NCBI RefSeq assembly: GCF_013911755.1
Contig: NZ_JACESP010000011.1
Coordinates: 47,616-111,615 of the forward strand
Direction of reading: 5' to 3'
Length of the DNA: 64,000 nucleotides
From: Sphingosinicella sp.
Lineage (GTDB): Bacteria; Pseudomonadota; Alphaproteobacteria; Sphingomonadales; Sphingomonadaceae
In this document: one piece after another, positions 45,739-56,808 of the stretch
How positions within the stretch are numbered: position 1 is the stretch's first letter
Layout: every line of letters starts with the position of its first letter
Notes under the pieces: generated by a model
The model's database searches: none
The model's input: the letters and a program-made list of their open reading frames with translations, nothing else
What the model was told of the DNA's origin: nothing
Made by a program: the position numbers and the translations under genes

Positions 45739-46182
45739 TTATCCGCGATGAACCGAAATCGCCTCCAGCGCGGCGCGAAGACCGGCGGGAAGCGGCACGG
45801 GGCGGCGAGTTTCGCGGTCCACGTAGACATGGATGAAAAAACCCTCGGCGGCCGCTTCGGCCTCCCCTTCCGCAAACAGCCCGACCTCGTAGCGGACGGA
45901 GGAGGTGCCGATGTGGGCGGCACGGATCCCGGCTTCGATCGTCTGCGGAAAGGCGAGCGGCGCGGCATAGCGGCAGCCGGTTTCGACGACGAGGCCGATG
46001 ACGGCGCCGCCGTGGATGTCGAGCACGCCCGCCTCGATCAGATGCGCGTTCACCGCCGTGTCGAACCAGCTGTAATAGACGACGTTGTTGACGTGGCCGT
46101 AGACGTCGTTGTCCGCCCAGCGCGTGGTGATGCCGCGGAACGCGGCGTAATCGGCGCGGGCGCGGAAGGGTTCGCGGCTCAA
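45739..46182 (-). CDS. Hotdog-fold acyl-CoA thioesterase
   Basis: 147 residues. The start is a TTG at 46182 overlapping the iron-alcohol dehydrogenase stop by 4 bp (TTGA). The 4-hydroxybenzoyl-CoA thioesterase-like signature ITTRWADNDVYGHVNNVVYYSWFDTAVN, with catalytic Asp in WADNDVYGHV, leads to a standard hotdog domain. Substrate unknown. The 150 bp upstream in frame is the shadow of the dehydrogenase. Confidence 0.87.
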   Translation of the reverse strand: MSREPFRARADYAAFRGITTRWADNDVYGHVNNVVYYSWFDTAVNAHLIEAGVLDIHGGAVIGLVVETGCRYAAPLAFPQTIEAGIRAAHIGTSSVRYEVGLFAEGEAEAAAEGFFIHVYVDRETRRPVPLPAGLRAALEAISVHRG

Positions 46183-47315
46183 AGCGCGGCCTCGTAGAGA
46201 CGGCGCGCGTCCGCAAGGTCGATCTCGCACGGATTGTTGATGAGCAGGCGCTGCTGCTTCATCGCTTCGGATGCAAGCAGATCGAGGTCGGCTGCCTTCA
46301 CGCCGACATCGCGCAGGCGCGCGGGCACGCCGCAATCGGCGGCAAGGGCGACGAGGGCTTCGACGAGGCCCTGCGCCTGCGCCTGCCGACCGAGAGAGGC
46401 CAGGCTGGAATCGAGGATCAGCGCGAGGTCGGCGTAGAGCGGCAGGGCGGCCGCCATGTTGTGGCCGAGCACGTGCGGCAGCATCAGCGCGTTCGACAGC
46501 CCGTGGGGGACATGGAAATGCCCGCCGAGCGGATAGGCGAGCGCGTGCACGCCCGCGACGGGGGCATTGGCGAAGGCGACGCCCGCGAGGTGCGACCCGA
46601 GCAGCATCGCGCCGCGCACGTCGGGATTGGCGGGATCATCGCAGGCTTGGCGGATATTGGCGCCAAGGAGGCGGAGCGCTTCCTTCGCGAGGGCGTCCGA
46701 CAGCGGGTTCTTGAGACGCTTCGTGGTGAACGCCTCGATGGCGTGGACCATCGCGTCGATGCCGGTGGCGGCAGTGACACCGCGCGGCAGGCCGAAGGTG
46801 AGCGCCGCGTCGAGGATCGCCCAGTCCGCATAAAGCGGTCGCGAGACAACGCCCTTCTTCTCGGCGCCGCCGACGGTGAGGATCGCGATGGGCGTGGCTT
46901 CCGAGCCGGTGCCCGCCGTGGTGGGGATGAGGACGAGCGGCAGGCGCGCGCCCTGCGCCTGATCGACGCCGTAGATGCTATCCAGATCATCGCCCGAGCC
47001 AAGCAGGTAGGCAACCACCTTGGCGACATCCATCGGGCTGCCGCCGCCGAAGCCGATAACCGACGTGACCCCGGCCTCGCGCCCGGCCGCGACGGCGGCA
47101 AGCGCGGTTGCAGAAGAGGGGTCGGCCTCGACGGCATCGAACACCAGCGCCCGGTCACCGAGCGCACCCAGCATCGGATCGGCAAGGCCAAGGCCGCGCA
47201 CGCCTTTGTCTGTGACGACGAGCACGGGGCCTTCGGGCACGAGATCGGGAACGGACGTGCTGCGGCCGGTCCCGGAGAGCACGCGGGGGCCATAGTCGAA
47301 GCGGAAGTCGGTCAT
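46179..47315 (-). CDS. Iron-containing alcohol dehydrogenase
   Basis: 378 residues from the ATG at 47315; a GTG three codons earlier is possible. Group III fold: GFGGGSPMDVAKVVAYLL (NAD binding), LPLVLIPTTAGTGSEATPIAIL, and iron ligands in HALAYPLGGHFHVPHGLSNALMLPHVLGHN. Probably oxidises or reduces a small alcohol/aldehyde; operon with a hotdog thioesterase hints at a short acyl-CoA or lactone pathway (inference). Confidence 0.9.
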   Translation of the reverse strand: MTDFRFDYGPRVLSGTGRSTSVPDLVPEGPVLVVTDKGVRGLGLADPMLGALGDRALVFDAVEADPSSATALAAVAAGREAGVTSVIGFGGGSPMDVAKVVAYLLGSGDDLDSIYGVDQAQGARLPLVLIPTTAGTGSEATPIAILTVGGAEKKGVVSRPLYADWAILDAALTFGLPRGVTAATGIDAMVHAIEAFTTKRLKNPLSDALAKEALRLLGANIRQACDDPANPDVRGAMLLGSHLAGVAFANAPVAGVHALAYPLGGHFHVPHGLSNALMLPHVLGHNMAAALPLYADLALILDSSLASLGRQAQAQGLVEALVALAADCGVPARLRDVGVKAADLDLLASEAMKQQRLLINNPCEIDLADARRLYEAAL

Positions 47316-47350
47316 GGGCCGCACCCTATTGGCTCACCCGAAAAAGAAAA

Positions 47351-47374
47351 GGGCCGCACCCGAAGGCACGGCCC
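47351..47374 (-). terminator. Intrinsic terminator of the ribosomal protein operon
   Basis: On the minus strand GGGCCGTGCC-TTCG-GGTGCGGCCC forms a 10-position stem with a UUCG tetraloop, followed by TTTTCTTTTT. It lies 25 bp after the rplQ stop and closes the supercluster. Confidence 0.9.
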
Positions 47375-47399
47375 CTGTTCTTTCAGCGAAAGCGCCTGA

Positions 47400-47819
47400 T
47401 CAGGCGGCTTCGGCTTCGTCGTATGATTCGACCGGACCAGAGTCCTGGCCCTTGGCGCTGGTGTCGCGATCGACGAACTCGATGATCGCCATCGGCGCGG
47501 CGTCGTCTCCGCGAATGCCGGCCTTCAGCACGCGGATGTAGCCGCCGGGGCGACCCTCGTAGCGCGGTCCGAGCACCTCGAAGAGCTTCTTCAGCTGTGT
47601 TTCGTCCATCAGGCGCGACTGCGCGAGACGGCGATTGGAAAGGCCGCCCTTCTTGGCGAGCGTGATCAGCTTTTCAACGTACGGGCGAAGTTCCTTCGCC
47701 TTGGGCAGCGTGGTCTTGATCTGCTCGTGCTTGATGAGCGCGGCGGCCATGTTGCGGAACATCGCCTGACGATGGCTCGAGGTACGGCCGAGCTTACGGT
47801 GTCCTACGCGGTGACGCAT
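47400..47819 (-). CDS. rplQ: 50S ribosomal protein L17
   Basis: 139 residues. [58 protein letters not shown] is the invariant L17 start. Last gene of the ribosomal cluster, 114 bp after rpoA, before the strong terminator. The acidic tail after residue 115 is variable. Confidence 0.98.
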   Translation of the reverse strand: MRHRVGHRKLGRTSSHRQAMFRNMAAALIKHEQIKTTLPKAKELRPYVEKLITLAKKGGLSNRRLAQSRLMDETQLKKLFEVLGPRYEGRPGGYIRVLKAGIRGDDAAPMAIIEFVDRDTSAKGQDSGPVESYDEAEAA

Positions 47820-47933
47820 TTTGTCTTCCTTCTCGTTTGTTCACGGAGCCGTGCGAGGTACTCCGGACCAGGCGGCAGAAACCGGGCGCCGCCCAAACCC
47901 GTGCGGGGTAAGGCCGAAGCCTTAGCCCCCAAT

Positions 47934-48980
47934 TCAGCCCATGATTTCCTGTTCGAGCTTCTTGGCGAGTTCCTCGATGTTCTCGGGCGGCCAGCCCGGG
48001 ATTTCCATGCCGAGGCGAAGGCCCATCTGCGAGAGGACCTCCTTGATCTCGTTGAGGCTCTTGCGGCCGAAGTTCGGCGTGCGGAGCATCTCGGCCTCGG
48101 TCTTCTGAACGAGGTCGCCGATGTAGATGATGTTGTCGTTCTTCAGGCAGTTCGCGCTGCGCACCGACAGTTCCAGCTCGTCCACCTTCTTGAGGAGGTA
48201 GCGGTTGATGGCGCCTTCGTCTTCCTGCGCGGCGGCAGCCGTGGAGGGAACGGCGGCAATCGCGGTCGGCTCGTCGAAGTTGATGAACAGCGCCAGCTGG
48301 TCCTGAAGGATGCGCGCCGAATAGGCGAGCGCATCATCCGGCGTCACGGTGCCGTCGGTTTCGATCGTGAGCGTCAGCTTGTCGTAGTCGAGTTCCTGGC
48401 CGACGCGGGTGTTTTCCACCTTGTAGGCGACCTGACGCACCGGCGAGTAAAGCGCATCGACCGGCACGAGGCCGATCGGCGCGTCCGCCGGACGGTTCTG
48501 CGAGGCAGGCACGTAGCCCTTGCCGGTCTCGACCGTCAGTTCCATGTTGAGCGTCGCGCCCTCGTCGAGCGTGCAGATGACGAGATCGGGGTTCATGATC
48601 TCGATATCGCCCGTCACCGAGATCTGGCCCGCGGTGACTTCGCCCGGACCTGACGCGGTGAGGTGCAGACGCTTGGGCATGTCGTCGAGCATCTTCACCG
48701 CGACCTGCTTCACGTTGAGCACGATGTCGGTGACATCCTCGCGCACGCCCGTGAGCGAGGAGAACTCATGCAGCACGCCATCGATCTTGATCGAGGTGAC
48801 GGCAGCACCCTGCAGCGAGGAGAGCAGCACGCGGCGGAGCGCATTGCCGAGCGTGAGGCCGAAGCCACGCTCCAGCGGCTCGGCGACGAACGTCGCCTTC
48901 CGCGCCTTGTCCGCGCCGGCCTTCACTTCGAGGCTGTTGGGTTTCTTCAGTTCCTGCCAGTTCTTTGCAATTACGGCCAC
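47934..48980 (-). CDS. rpoA: RNA polymerase alpha subunit
   Basis: 348 residues from a GTG at 48980 ([19 protein letters not shown]) preceded by GGGGAAGACA. N-terminal dimer domain ([35 protein letters not shown]) and C-terminal domain ([49 protein letters not shown]) are joined by an Ala/Glu-rich linker. The upstream residues of the longer frame are not conserved. Part of the alpha operon after rpsM-rpsK. Confidence 0.98.
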   Translation of the reverse strand: MAVIAKNWQELKKPNSLEVKAGADKARKATFVAEPLERGFGLTLGNALRRVLLSSLQGAAVTSIKIDGVLHEFSSLTGVREDVTDIVLNVKQVAVKMLDDMPKRLHLTASGPGEVTAGQISVTGDIEIMNPDLVICTLDEGATLNMELTVETGKGYVPASQNRPADAPIGLVPVDALYSPVRQVAYKVENTRVGQELDYDKLTLTIETDGTVTPDDALAYSARILQDQLALFINFDEPTAIAAVPSTAAAAQEDEGAINRYLLKKVDELELSVRSANCLKNDNIIYIGDLVQKTEAEMLRTPNFGRKSLNEIKEVLSQMGLRLGMEIPGWPPENIEELAKKLEQEIMG

Positions 48981-49065
48981 TGTCTTCCCCTTCGCGGGCT
49001 GGCGGGCCGGAGCCCGCCGCATAGGATTTTCGGACGAAACGCTTCGGCGAAACGCGCGGACGCGC

Positions 49066-49455
49066 TCAGACGCGGCGGCGCTTCGGCGGACGCACGCCGT
49101 TGTGCGGGATCGGCGTCACGTCGCGGATCGCGGTGATCTGGAAGCCGACCGCCTGCAGCGCGCGGAGTGCCGATTCGCGGCCCGAACCCGGGCCCCGGAC
49201 TTCGACTTCCAGCGTGCGCACGCCGTGCTCGGCAGCTTTCTTGCCGGCGTCTTCCGCTGCGACCTGCGCGGCGTAAGGCGTCGACTTGCGGCTGCCCTTG
49301 AAGCCCATCGTGCCGGCCGACGACCAGGCAATCGCATTGCCCTGCGCGTCCGTGATGGTGATCATGGTGTTGTTGAAAGAGGCGTTCACATGCGCGACGC
49401 CCGAGGTGATGTTCTTGCGCTCGCGGCGTTTGATGCGAGCCGGTTCCCGTGCCAT
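49066..49455 (-). CDS. rpsK: 30S ribosomal protein S11
   Basis: 129 residues, C-terminal signature [42 protein letters not shown]. Located between rpsM and rpoA in the standard alpha-operon order. Confidence 0.98.
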   Translation of the reverse strand: MAREPARIKRRERKNITSGVAHVNASFNNTMITITDAQGNAIAWSSAGTMGFKGSRKSTPYAAQVAAEDAGKKAAEHGVRTLEVEVRGPGSGRESALRALQAVGFQITAIRDVTPIPHNGVRPPKRRRV

Positions 49456-49479
49456 TTCGAATAGCTCCCTTTTGCTCGC

Positions 49480-49848
49480 TTATTTCTTCTTGCCGGCGAT
49501 CGGCTTCGCCTTGCCCTTGCGGGTGCGGGCGTTCGTGTGCGTGCGCTGACCGCGGACCGGCAGGCCCTTGCGGTGGCGAAGGCCGCGATACGAAGCAAGG
49601 TCCATCAGACGCTTGATGTTCATCGACGTCTCACGGCGGAGGTCACCCTCCACAGTGTGATCGCGGTCGATCATCTCGCGGATCTGGATGACTTCCTGAT
49701 CGGTGAGGTCCTGAACGCGGCGTTCGGCCGGGAAGCCGAGCGTCGAGCAGATCTTCGCAGCGGTGGTACGGCCGATGCCGTGAATATAGGTAAGGGCAAT
49801 CACGACGCGCTTGTTGGTCGGGATGTTAACGCCCGCAATACGTGCCAC
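49480..49848 (-). CDS. rpsM: 30S ribosomal protein S13
   Basis: 122 residues starting at a GTG (49848) eight bases after [39 protein letters not shown]. First gene of the distal segment after the insertion, with its own promoter candidate at 49981-50009. The usual neighbour rpmJ (L36) is absent here. Confidence 0.98.
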   Translation of the reverse strand: MARIAGVNIPTNKRVVIALTYIHGIGRTTAAKICSTLGFPAERRVQDLTDQEVIQIREMIDRDHTVEGDLRRETSMNIKRLMDLASYRGLRHRKGLPVRGQRTHTNARTRKGKAKPIAGKKK

Positions 49849-49980
49849 AGACGGTTCTCCTAGCTCCACAGGCCGCGTGGGCGCGCGGGCCTATCTCAAA
49901 GCGTGAAACCCCAATGAACACACAAAACCGGCGAGCACGCGTTATGCGCCGCCGGAATGCGATACATTCGGGATGTGGGG

Positions 49981-50009
49981 GAGATAGGAGCCGAATCGGC
50001 CCCTGTCAA
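49981..50009 (-). promoter_or_regulatory. Consensus promoter for rpsM-rpsK-rpoA-rplQ
   Basis: Read on the minus strand: TTGACA (50009-50004), 17 bp, TATCTC (49986-49981). Predicted start near 49973, about 125 nt upstream of rpsM. It lies in the 297-bp divergent region between rpsM and the MHS transporter; no gene is visible there. A second TTGACA at 50043-50038 has no matching -10. Confidence 0.65.
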
Positions 50010-50145
50010 GCGGCGTCAAGTGGCCGGGCGACGCCGGTGTCAAGATACGAAACGCAGCGGCCGCCGGAACGGGCCCGCCCTTCGCGGTTGACGCGTGCAT
50101 CGCATATCGCCATCGGCGGTTGCAATATCGTGAACGGGGGATCGC

Positions 50146-51417
50146 ATGGCTGAAGCCGGACAACTGCCGTCATCGACGCGGCGCGTGCTGACGGCGAGCC
50201 TCGTGGGCACGGCGGTGGAGTTCTACGACTTCTATATCTACGTGACGGCGGCGGCGCTGGTGTTCGGGCCGCTGTTCTTTCCGGCGGAATCTCCTTCCGT
50301 TCAACTGATGATGTCGTATGCGAGCTTCAGCATCGCGTTTCTCGCGCGGCCGCTCGGCGCCAGCGTTTTCGGCCACTTCGGCGACCGCATCGGGCGCAAA
50401 TCGACGCTCGTCGCGTCGCTGATGCTGATGGGCGGCTCGACGCTCGCGATCGCCTTCCTGCCGACCTACCAGACGGCCGGCTGGATCGCGCCGCTGCTGC
50501 TCTGCATCCTGCGCTTCGGGCAGGGCTTCGGCCTTGGCGGCGAATGGGGCGGCGCGGCGCTGCTCGCGGTGGAGAACGCGCCGCCGGGCTGGCGCGGGCG
50601 CTTCGGCATGTTCCCGCAGCTCGGCGCGCCAGTCGGCTTCATCGCGGCGAACGGTCTGTTCCTGATCCTCGGCCTCACACTGACGCAGGAGCAGTTCTTC
50701 GCGTGGGGCTGGCGGCTGCCGTTTCTTGCAAGCGCGGTGCTCGTCGGCGTCGGCCTGTGGGTGCGGCTGAAGCTGACCGAGACGCCTGCCTTCGCTGCCG
50801 CGATGGAACAGGGGCCGCCGCCGAAGGTGCCGCTTGCCGAGCTGCTGAAGGATTACTGGCGCGAGACGCTGGCGGGCACGCTCGCGGTCGTCTGCTGCTT
50901 CGCGATCTTCTACCTCGCGACCGCGTTCGCGCTCGGCTACGGCACGACGACGCTCGGTATCGCGCGCGAGACGTTCCTGTCGATCCTGCTCGGCGCGATC
51001 CTGTTCATGGCCGTGGGCATCCTGATCGCGGGCTGGCTTTCGGACGTGAAGACACCGCGCTTCATCCTGATGGCGGGCTGCGTCGGCACCGTGCCGACGG
51101 CGCTTTTGATGGCGCCGATGATGGAAGGTGGGGCGCTATTCCCGATCTTCGCATACCTGTCGCTTATGCTTCTGATGATGGGGTTCGTTTACGGTCCGCT
51201 CGGCGCGTTCTTGCCCGGCCTGTTTCCGGCGCGCGTGCGTTACACGGGCGCATCGATGGCGTTCAACGTGGGCGGCATCCTCGGCGGCGGGCTCGCGCCC
51301 AACATCGCGCAGGCGCTCGCCGACCGGGGTGGGCTTGCGCCGGTGGGGCTCTATCTCGCGGGCGCGGCGACGGTGAGCTTCCTCGGGCTGCTGATGGTCA
51401 AGCCGGAGCCCCGCTGA
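50146..51417 (+). CDS. MHS-type major facilitator (metabolite:proton symporter)
   Basis: 423 residues, 12 helices. Family motifs of the ShiA/ProP/KgtP group: GTAVEFYDFYIYVTAAALVFGPLFF at the start, the loop GHFGDRIGRKSTLV between helices 2 and 3, and RFGQGFGLGGEWGGAALLAVENAP. Substrate could be an organic acid or shikimate-like compound. It is the only plus-strand gene inside the ribosomal cluster and converges on the ModE-type gene with a 4-bp gap. Confidence 0.88.
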   Translation: MAEAGQLPSSTRRVLTASLVGTAVEFYDFYIYVTAAALVFGPLFFPAESPSVQLMMSYASFSIAFLARPLGASVFGHFGDRIGRKSTLVASLMLMGGSTLAIAFLPTYQTAGWIAPLLLCILRFGQGFGLGGEWGGAALLAVENAPPGWRGRFGMFPQLGAPVGFIAANGLFLILGLTLTQEQFFAWGWRLPFLASAVLVGVGLWVRLKLTETPAFAAAMEQGPPPKVPLAELLKDYWRETLAGTLAVVCCFAIFYLATAFALGYGTTTLGIARETFLSILLGAILFMAVGILIAGWLSDVKTPRFILMAGCVGTVPTALLMAPMMEGGALFPIFAYLSLMLLMMGFVYGPLGAFLPGLFPARVRYTGASMAFNVGGILGGGLAPNIAQALADRGGLAPVGLYLAGAATVSFLGLLMVKPEPR

Positions 51418-51421
51418 CGTT

Positions 51422-51796
51422 TCAGGCGTGCGGCAAGGGCTTGTCGCGCAGGAGCGCGAGCAGGTCGCGGTAGGCGGGCTCGTTGGTGGTTTCCGCAAGC
51501 TTCGCTTCGAAGGCGCGGTAGGTATCGAGCAGGGTGCGGCCGAAGGGCGTGAGGCGCGCGCCTTTGTCTGCGCCGCCGCCCGCGGTCGTCTCCACGACGC
51601 GGTCTTTCCAGCAGCGGTTGAGACTGTCGACGAGGAGCCAGGTGCGGCGGTAGCTCATGCCCATCGCCCGGCCCGCGCCGGAGATCGAGCCTTCGCGGTC
51701 GATGGCTTCAAGAAGGTCCGCCTTGCCGGGCCCGATCGCGGGCTCGCCGCCGCAGAAGATCTGCGCCTTGAGCTTGAGCGGGCCGATGATCGCCAC
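51422..51796 (-). CDS. ModE-type winged-helix regulator lacking molybdate-binding domain
   Basis: 124 residues from a GTG at 51796 (MAIIGPLKLKAQIFCGGEPAIGPGKADLL). The ModE N-terminal HTH is clear: EAIDREGSISGAGRAMGMSYRRTWLLVDSLNRC. The TOBE/Mop domains that bind molybdate in full ModE are absent, as in many short homologues, so the signal sensed is unknown. Five bases after the SRPBCC gene stop, so co-transcribed with it and possibly with adk upstream. Longer frame excluded because its residues are shadow sequence. Confidence 0.82.
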   Translation of the reverse strand: MAIIGPLKLKAQIFCGGEPAIGPGKADLLEAIDREGSISGAGRAMGMSYRRTWLLVDSLNRCWKDRVVETTAGGGADKGARLTPFGRTLLDTYRAFEAKLAETTNEPAYRDLLALLRDKPLPHA

Positions 51797-51801
51797 GCGG
51801 C

Positions 51802-52311
51802 TCAGTCTTTGGGAAACAGCGCGGCGAGGCGGGTGAGCTGTTCGTTCAGCACCTGGCCGACGAGCGGCGCGGTCGCCGGGACATCGAAGCGCATGTGCCC
51901 GCCGACGACATAGGTCTGCGTGATCTCGGTGCCGTTCGGGACGGGCTTCAGCGCCCACATGAGCGTGGCGGCGACGCCTTCGGATTGCAGGGGCCCGAGC
52001 CCGCCGACCAGGCGCAACGTGCTGCCGGGCATGGCAAACACGACGCGCATGTGCTCGACCGAACCGCCGTCCGGCAACGCCTCGCAGAAGCAGCCGCCCG
52101 CCTTCGCATCGAGCGTGAAGTTCGCCGCCTTGCCCGAATAGCTGTGGTCAGGGTTCCAATAGCGCGCGGGCGCGACAAGCGCCGCCCAGACAGCTTCAGG
52201 CGTGGCCGCCGCGACGGCCTTGTTTTCGACGACGAAGCCGCTTTCGCCGATCTTCACGTCCGCAGCGGCAGGCGCGGCGGCAAGCACCAGCACGGGTAGA
52301 ATGTAGCGCAT
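51802..52311 (-). CDS. Exported SRPBCC (START-like) protein
   Basis: 169 residues. Signal peptide MRYILPVLVLAAAPAAADV, then a helix-grip domain with AAATPEAVWAALVAPARYWNPDHSYSGKAANFTLDAKAGGCFCEALPDGGSVEHMRVVFAMPG, a pattern common in polyketide-cyclase-like proteins. Presumably binds a hydrophobic ligand in the periplasm. 46 bp after adk; followed by the ModE-type gene. Confidence 0.82.
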   Translation of the reverse strand: MRYILPVLVLAAAPAAADVKIGESGFVVENKAVAAATPEAVWAALVAPARYWNPDHSYSGKAANFTLDAKAGGCFCEALPDGGSVEHMRVVFAMPGSTLRLVGGLGPLQSEGVAATLMWALKPVPNGTEITQTYVVGGHMRFDVPATAPLVGQVLNEQLTRLAALFPKD

Positions 52312-52357
52312 ACGTCCCTCCCCTCAATTCAGAGCGGAAGTGTGCCCGAAAAGCGCG

Positions 52358-53001
52358 TCAGGCGTCCAGAATTGCCGCGATGCTGGCAGCGACGTCGCCC
52401 ATGTCCGCCATGCCATCGACGCGCTGCACGAGGCCGCGCGCTTCGTAGATCGGCAGGATCGGCGCGGTCTTGGCGCGGTATTCGGCCATGCGCGTGCGGA
52501 CCGTCTCGGCGTTGTCGTCGGGGCGGCGCTTGAACTCGGTGCCGCCGCAGACGTCGCAGACGCCTTCGGTCTTCGGCTGCTTGAACGTGTCGTGGTAGCC
52601 TTCGCCGCACTTCGCGCAGGTGAAGCGGCCCGTGATGCGCTCGACAAGCGCGTCTTCATCGACATCGAGCTCAATGACGTGATCGAGGCTGCGGCCACGC
52701 GCGCTGAGGATCGCATCGAGCGATTCCGCCTGCGCCGCGGTGCGCGGATAGCCATCGAAGATCGCGCCCTTATCCGGGCCCATCTCGTCGAGCTTGTCGC
52801 CGATGAGGTCGGAGACGATCTCGTCGGAAACGAGCTGGCCCGCGTCCATCACGGCCTTCGCCTTGAGACCGACCGGCGTTCCCGCCTTCACCGCCGCGCG
52901 AAGCATGTCGCCGGTCGAGAGCTGCACCATGCCGCGCTCTTCGACGAGCTTGCTGGCCTGCGTGCCCTTACCCGCCCCCGGCGGGCCGAGCAGTATGATG
53001 T

Positions 53002-53005
<4 letters not shown>
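52358..53005 (-). CDS. adk: Adenylate kinase, zinc-LID type
   Basis: 215 residues. P-loop LLGPPGAGKGTQASKL; LID with four cysteines (Cys130, Cys133, Cys150, Cys153) that bind zinc as in Gram-positive and many alphaproteobacterial enzymes. Its ATG overlaps the secY stop by 4 bp. Normal place in the spc operon, between secY and the next genes. Confidence 0.98.
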
Positions 53006-54351
<1,346 letters not shown>

Positions 54352-54459
54352 CACATTACCCCGGAAAAAGCTCTGCCCTGCCCCCGATACGGCCGGCGAC
54401 CGGAACTAGATAGGGCGCGGGACGGCTTTGCGCCATGCCCACGCCCCGAAAAATCCGTG

Positions 54460-54939
54460 TCAGCCCTCGGCGGACTCAGCGGCAACCGTCGTGGTGACCT
54501 TGCCGCCGGCCTTCTCGACCGCCGCGAGCGCGCCCTTGGAGGCACGCGCGACGGTGATGTCGAGCTTCGCCTTCAGCTCGCCCTTGCCGAGCAGGCTGAC
54601 GCCGTGCTTCGACTTGCGGATGAGGTTCGCGGCGAGCAGCTCGGCAGCGCCGATGGCGGCCTTCGCATCGAGCGTCTTCTCGTCGATCGCGCGCTGGATC
54701 GTGCCGACGTTGACGATCGCGTAATCCTTGCCGAACGGGTTGTTGAAGCCGCGCTTCGGAAGACGCATGTGGAGCGGCATCTGGCCGCCCTCGAAGCCGT
54801 TGATGGCAACGCCCGAACGGCTGGTCTGGCCCTTCTGGCCGCGGCCGGCGGTCTTGCCGAGACCCGAACCGATGCCGCGCGCAACGCGCGTACGGCTCTT
54901 GCGGGCGCCCTTGTTGTCCTTGAGATCGCTGATTTTCAT
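54460..54939 (-). CDS. rplO: 50S ribosomal protein L15
   Basis: 159 residues: [43 protein letters not shown], then [18 protein letters not shown]. The ATG at 54939 is preferred over the GTG three codons before it. Confidence 0.98.
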   Translation of the reverse strand: MKISDLKDNKGARKSRTRVARGIGSGLGKTAGRGQKGQTSRSGVAINGFEGGQMPLHMRLPKRGFNNPFGKDYAIVNVGTIQRAIDEKTLDAKAAIGAAELLAANLIRKSKHGVSLLGKGELKAKLDITVARASKGALAAVEKAGGKVTTTVAAESAEG

Positions 54940-55015
54940 TGTGTGCACTCGCTTTCGCTATGTTCGCGCCAAATTCGAAGCCCTCTTTCGCGGAGAAAGA
55001 GGGCTCGAACCTATT

Positions 55016-55192
55016 CTAGTTGATGACCTGCACCATGTGCTGGACCTTGCGGATCATGCCGCGGACTTCGGGGGTGTCCTCAAGCTCCGACGTGCGGTGG
55101 AGCTTGTTGAGGCCGAGCCCGACGAGCGTCGCGCGCTGGTCCTTGGTGCGGCGGATGGGCGAACCCACCTGCTTGAGCTTGATCTTCGCCAT
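55016..55192 (-). CDS. rpmD: 50S ribosomal protein L30
   Basis: 58 residues, begins [31 protein letters not shown] and ends in MVQVIN. Seven bases after rpsE, before rplO. Standard order. Confidence 0.97.
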   Translation of the reverse strand: MAKIKLKQVGSPIRRTKDQRATLVGLGLNKLHRTSELEDTPEVRGMIRKVQHMVQVIN

Positions 55193-55198
55193 GATGAC

Positions 55199-55903
55199 TT
55201 ACTCCGTGACCGCGTCGGCTTCGACCTGAACGGCAGCGCCGGACACATCGCCGCGACGGCCGATGAGGTCGGCGATCTTCTTGCCGCGACGCTGGGCAAC
55301 AGCCTTCGGAGAAGCCTGTTCCTTCAGCGCCTCGAAGGTCGCGCGGATCATGTTGTAGGGGTTGTTGGTGCCAACCGACTTCGTGACGACGTCGGCAACG
55401 CCAAGGCTTTCGAACACGGCGCGCATCGGACCGCCGGCGATGATGCCGGTGCCCTGCGGCGCGGAGCGCACGTAGACCTTGCCGGCGCCGAAGTGGCCGA
55501 AGCCGTCGTGGTGCAGCGTGCGGCCATCGCGCAGCGGCACGCGGAGCATCGCCTTCTTGGCGGCGGCGGTGCCCTTCGAGATCGCTTCCGGCACTTCGCG
55601 GGCCTTGCCGTGGCCGAAGCCGACGCGGCCCTTGCCGTCGCCGACGACGACGAGCGCTGCGAAGCCGAAGCGCTTGCCGCCCTTCACCGTCTTCGAGACG
55701 CGGTTGATGTGGACGAGCTTCTCGATCAGCTCCTCGCCCGGCTCCTGACGCGGCTCGCGACGATTGCCGCGGCCGCCGCGGTCGTCACGACGACCACGTC
55801 CGGCGCCGCCTTCGCGGCCCTGTCCGCCGCGACCCCGACGGCCCCGGCCTTCGGTCTCGACCGCTTCCGCCTCGGGGGCGTCGATCTGGGTTTCGTCAGC
55901 CAT
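55199..55903 (-). CDS. rpsE: 30S ribosomal protein S5 with Arg/Gly-rich N-terminal extension
   Basis: 234 residues, about 55-65 more than E. coli S5. The core starts near residue 55 ([33 protein letters not shown]) and contains the usual dsRBD and C-terminal domain. Residues 18-52 are mostly Arg and Gly ([15 protein letters not shown]...), a low-complexity segment. Such arms are common in sphingomonad S5 proteins. Start ATG at 55903 is the only likely one. Confidence 0.97.
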   Translation of the reverse strand: MADETQIDAPEAEAVETEGRGRRGRGGQGREGGAGRGRRDDRGGRGNRREPRQEPGEELIEKLVHINRVSKTVKGGKRFGFAALVVVGDGKGRVGFGHGKAREVPEAISKGTAAAKKAMLRVPLRDGRTLHHDGFGHFGAGKVYVRSAPQGTGIIAGGPMRAVFESLGVADVVTKSVGTNNPYNMIRATFEALKEQASPKAVAQRRGKKIADLIGRRGDVSGAAVQVEADAVTE

Positions 55904-55904
55904 A

Positions 55905-56261
55905 CTAGAACTCCAATCCGCCTTCGCGCGCCGCCTCGGCGAGCGCTTTCACCCGGCCGTGAAACAGGAAGCCGCCACGATCGAAAACAACCTGCGTCAC
56001 GCCTGCCGCCTTCGCCCGCTCGGCAAGGCGCTTGCCGACATCGGTCGCCGCCGAAACGGTCGCGCCGGCCTGGCCCTTCACGTCCTTGTCCAGCGTCGAG
56101 GCAGACACGAGCGTCTTGCCCGCGGCGTCGTCGATGATCTGCGCGTAGATGTGCTGCGACGAGCGGTGCACCGAGAGGCGGGGACGCGACCCGGCCTTCA
56201 GCCGAAGCCCCGTCCGCACGCGGCGGCGGCGCTGTTCGAATGGTGTGAGTTTCTTGCCCAT
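55905..56261 (-). CDS. rplR: 50S ribosomal protein L18
   Basis: 118 residues, [38 protein letters not shown]. One base separates its stop from the S5 start. Binds 5S rRNA. Confidence 0.98.
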   Translation of the reverse strand: MGKKLTPFEQRRRRVRTGLRLKAGSRPRLSVHRSSQHIYAQIIDDAAGKTLVSASTLDKDVKGQAGATVSAATDVGKRLAERAKAAGVTQVVFDRGGFLFHGRVKALAEAAREGGLEF

Positions 56262-56263
56262 CG

Positions 56264-56797
56264 CTACTTCTTCTTGCCTTCTTTGCGGAAGATGAATTCG
56301 CCGCGGTACTTGATGCCCTTGCCCTTGTAGGGCTCCGGCTTCCGCCAGCGACGGATTTCTGCAGCCACCTGGCCGACCTGCTGACGATCGATGCCCGAGA
56401 TCTCGACCGTGGTCTGATCGGGCGTCTTCACCGTGATCCCCTCGGGGATCGCGAAGTCGACATCATGGCTGTAGCCGAGCTGCAGCTTCAGGGTGTTGCC
56501 CTGCGCGTTCGCGCGGTAGCCGACGCCGGTGATCTCCAGCGTCTTCGTGAAACCCTCGGTGACACCCGTCACCAGGTTCTGCACGAGCGTGCGCTGCATA
56601 CCCCAGAAGTCGCGGGCACGCCGCGAGGCGTTCGCCGGACCCACGGAGATGCGACCATCCTCGACCGCGTAGCTGATGTCATCGTGCGTGACGATGCTGA
56701 GCTCGCCCTTCGGCCCCTTCACCGACAGCCGGCCATCGGCCAGCGTCGCGGTGACGCCTGCAGGTACGCTCACGGGTCTTTTTCCAATGCGTGACAT
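56264..56797 (-). CDS. rplF: 50S ribosomal protein L6
   Basis: 177 residues from the ATG at 56797 ([33 protein letters not shown]) with AGGGGTATTGACG upstream. Ends in [11 protein letters not shown], usual for the family. Confidence 0.98.
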   Translation of the reverse strand: MSRIGKRPVSVPAGVTATLADGRLSVKGPKGELSIVTHDDISYAVEDGRISVGPANASRRARDFWGMQRTLVQNLVTGVTEGFTKTLEITGVGYRANAQGNTLKLQLGYSHDVDFAIPEGITVKTPDQTTVEISGIDRQQVGQVAAEIRRWRKPEPYKGKGIKYRGEFIFRKEGKKK

Positions 56798-56808
56798 CGT
56801 CAATACCC

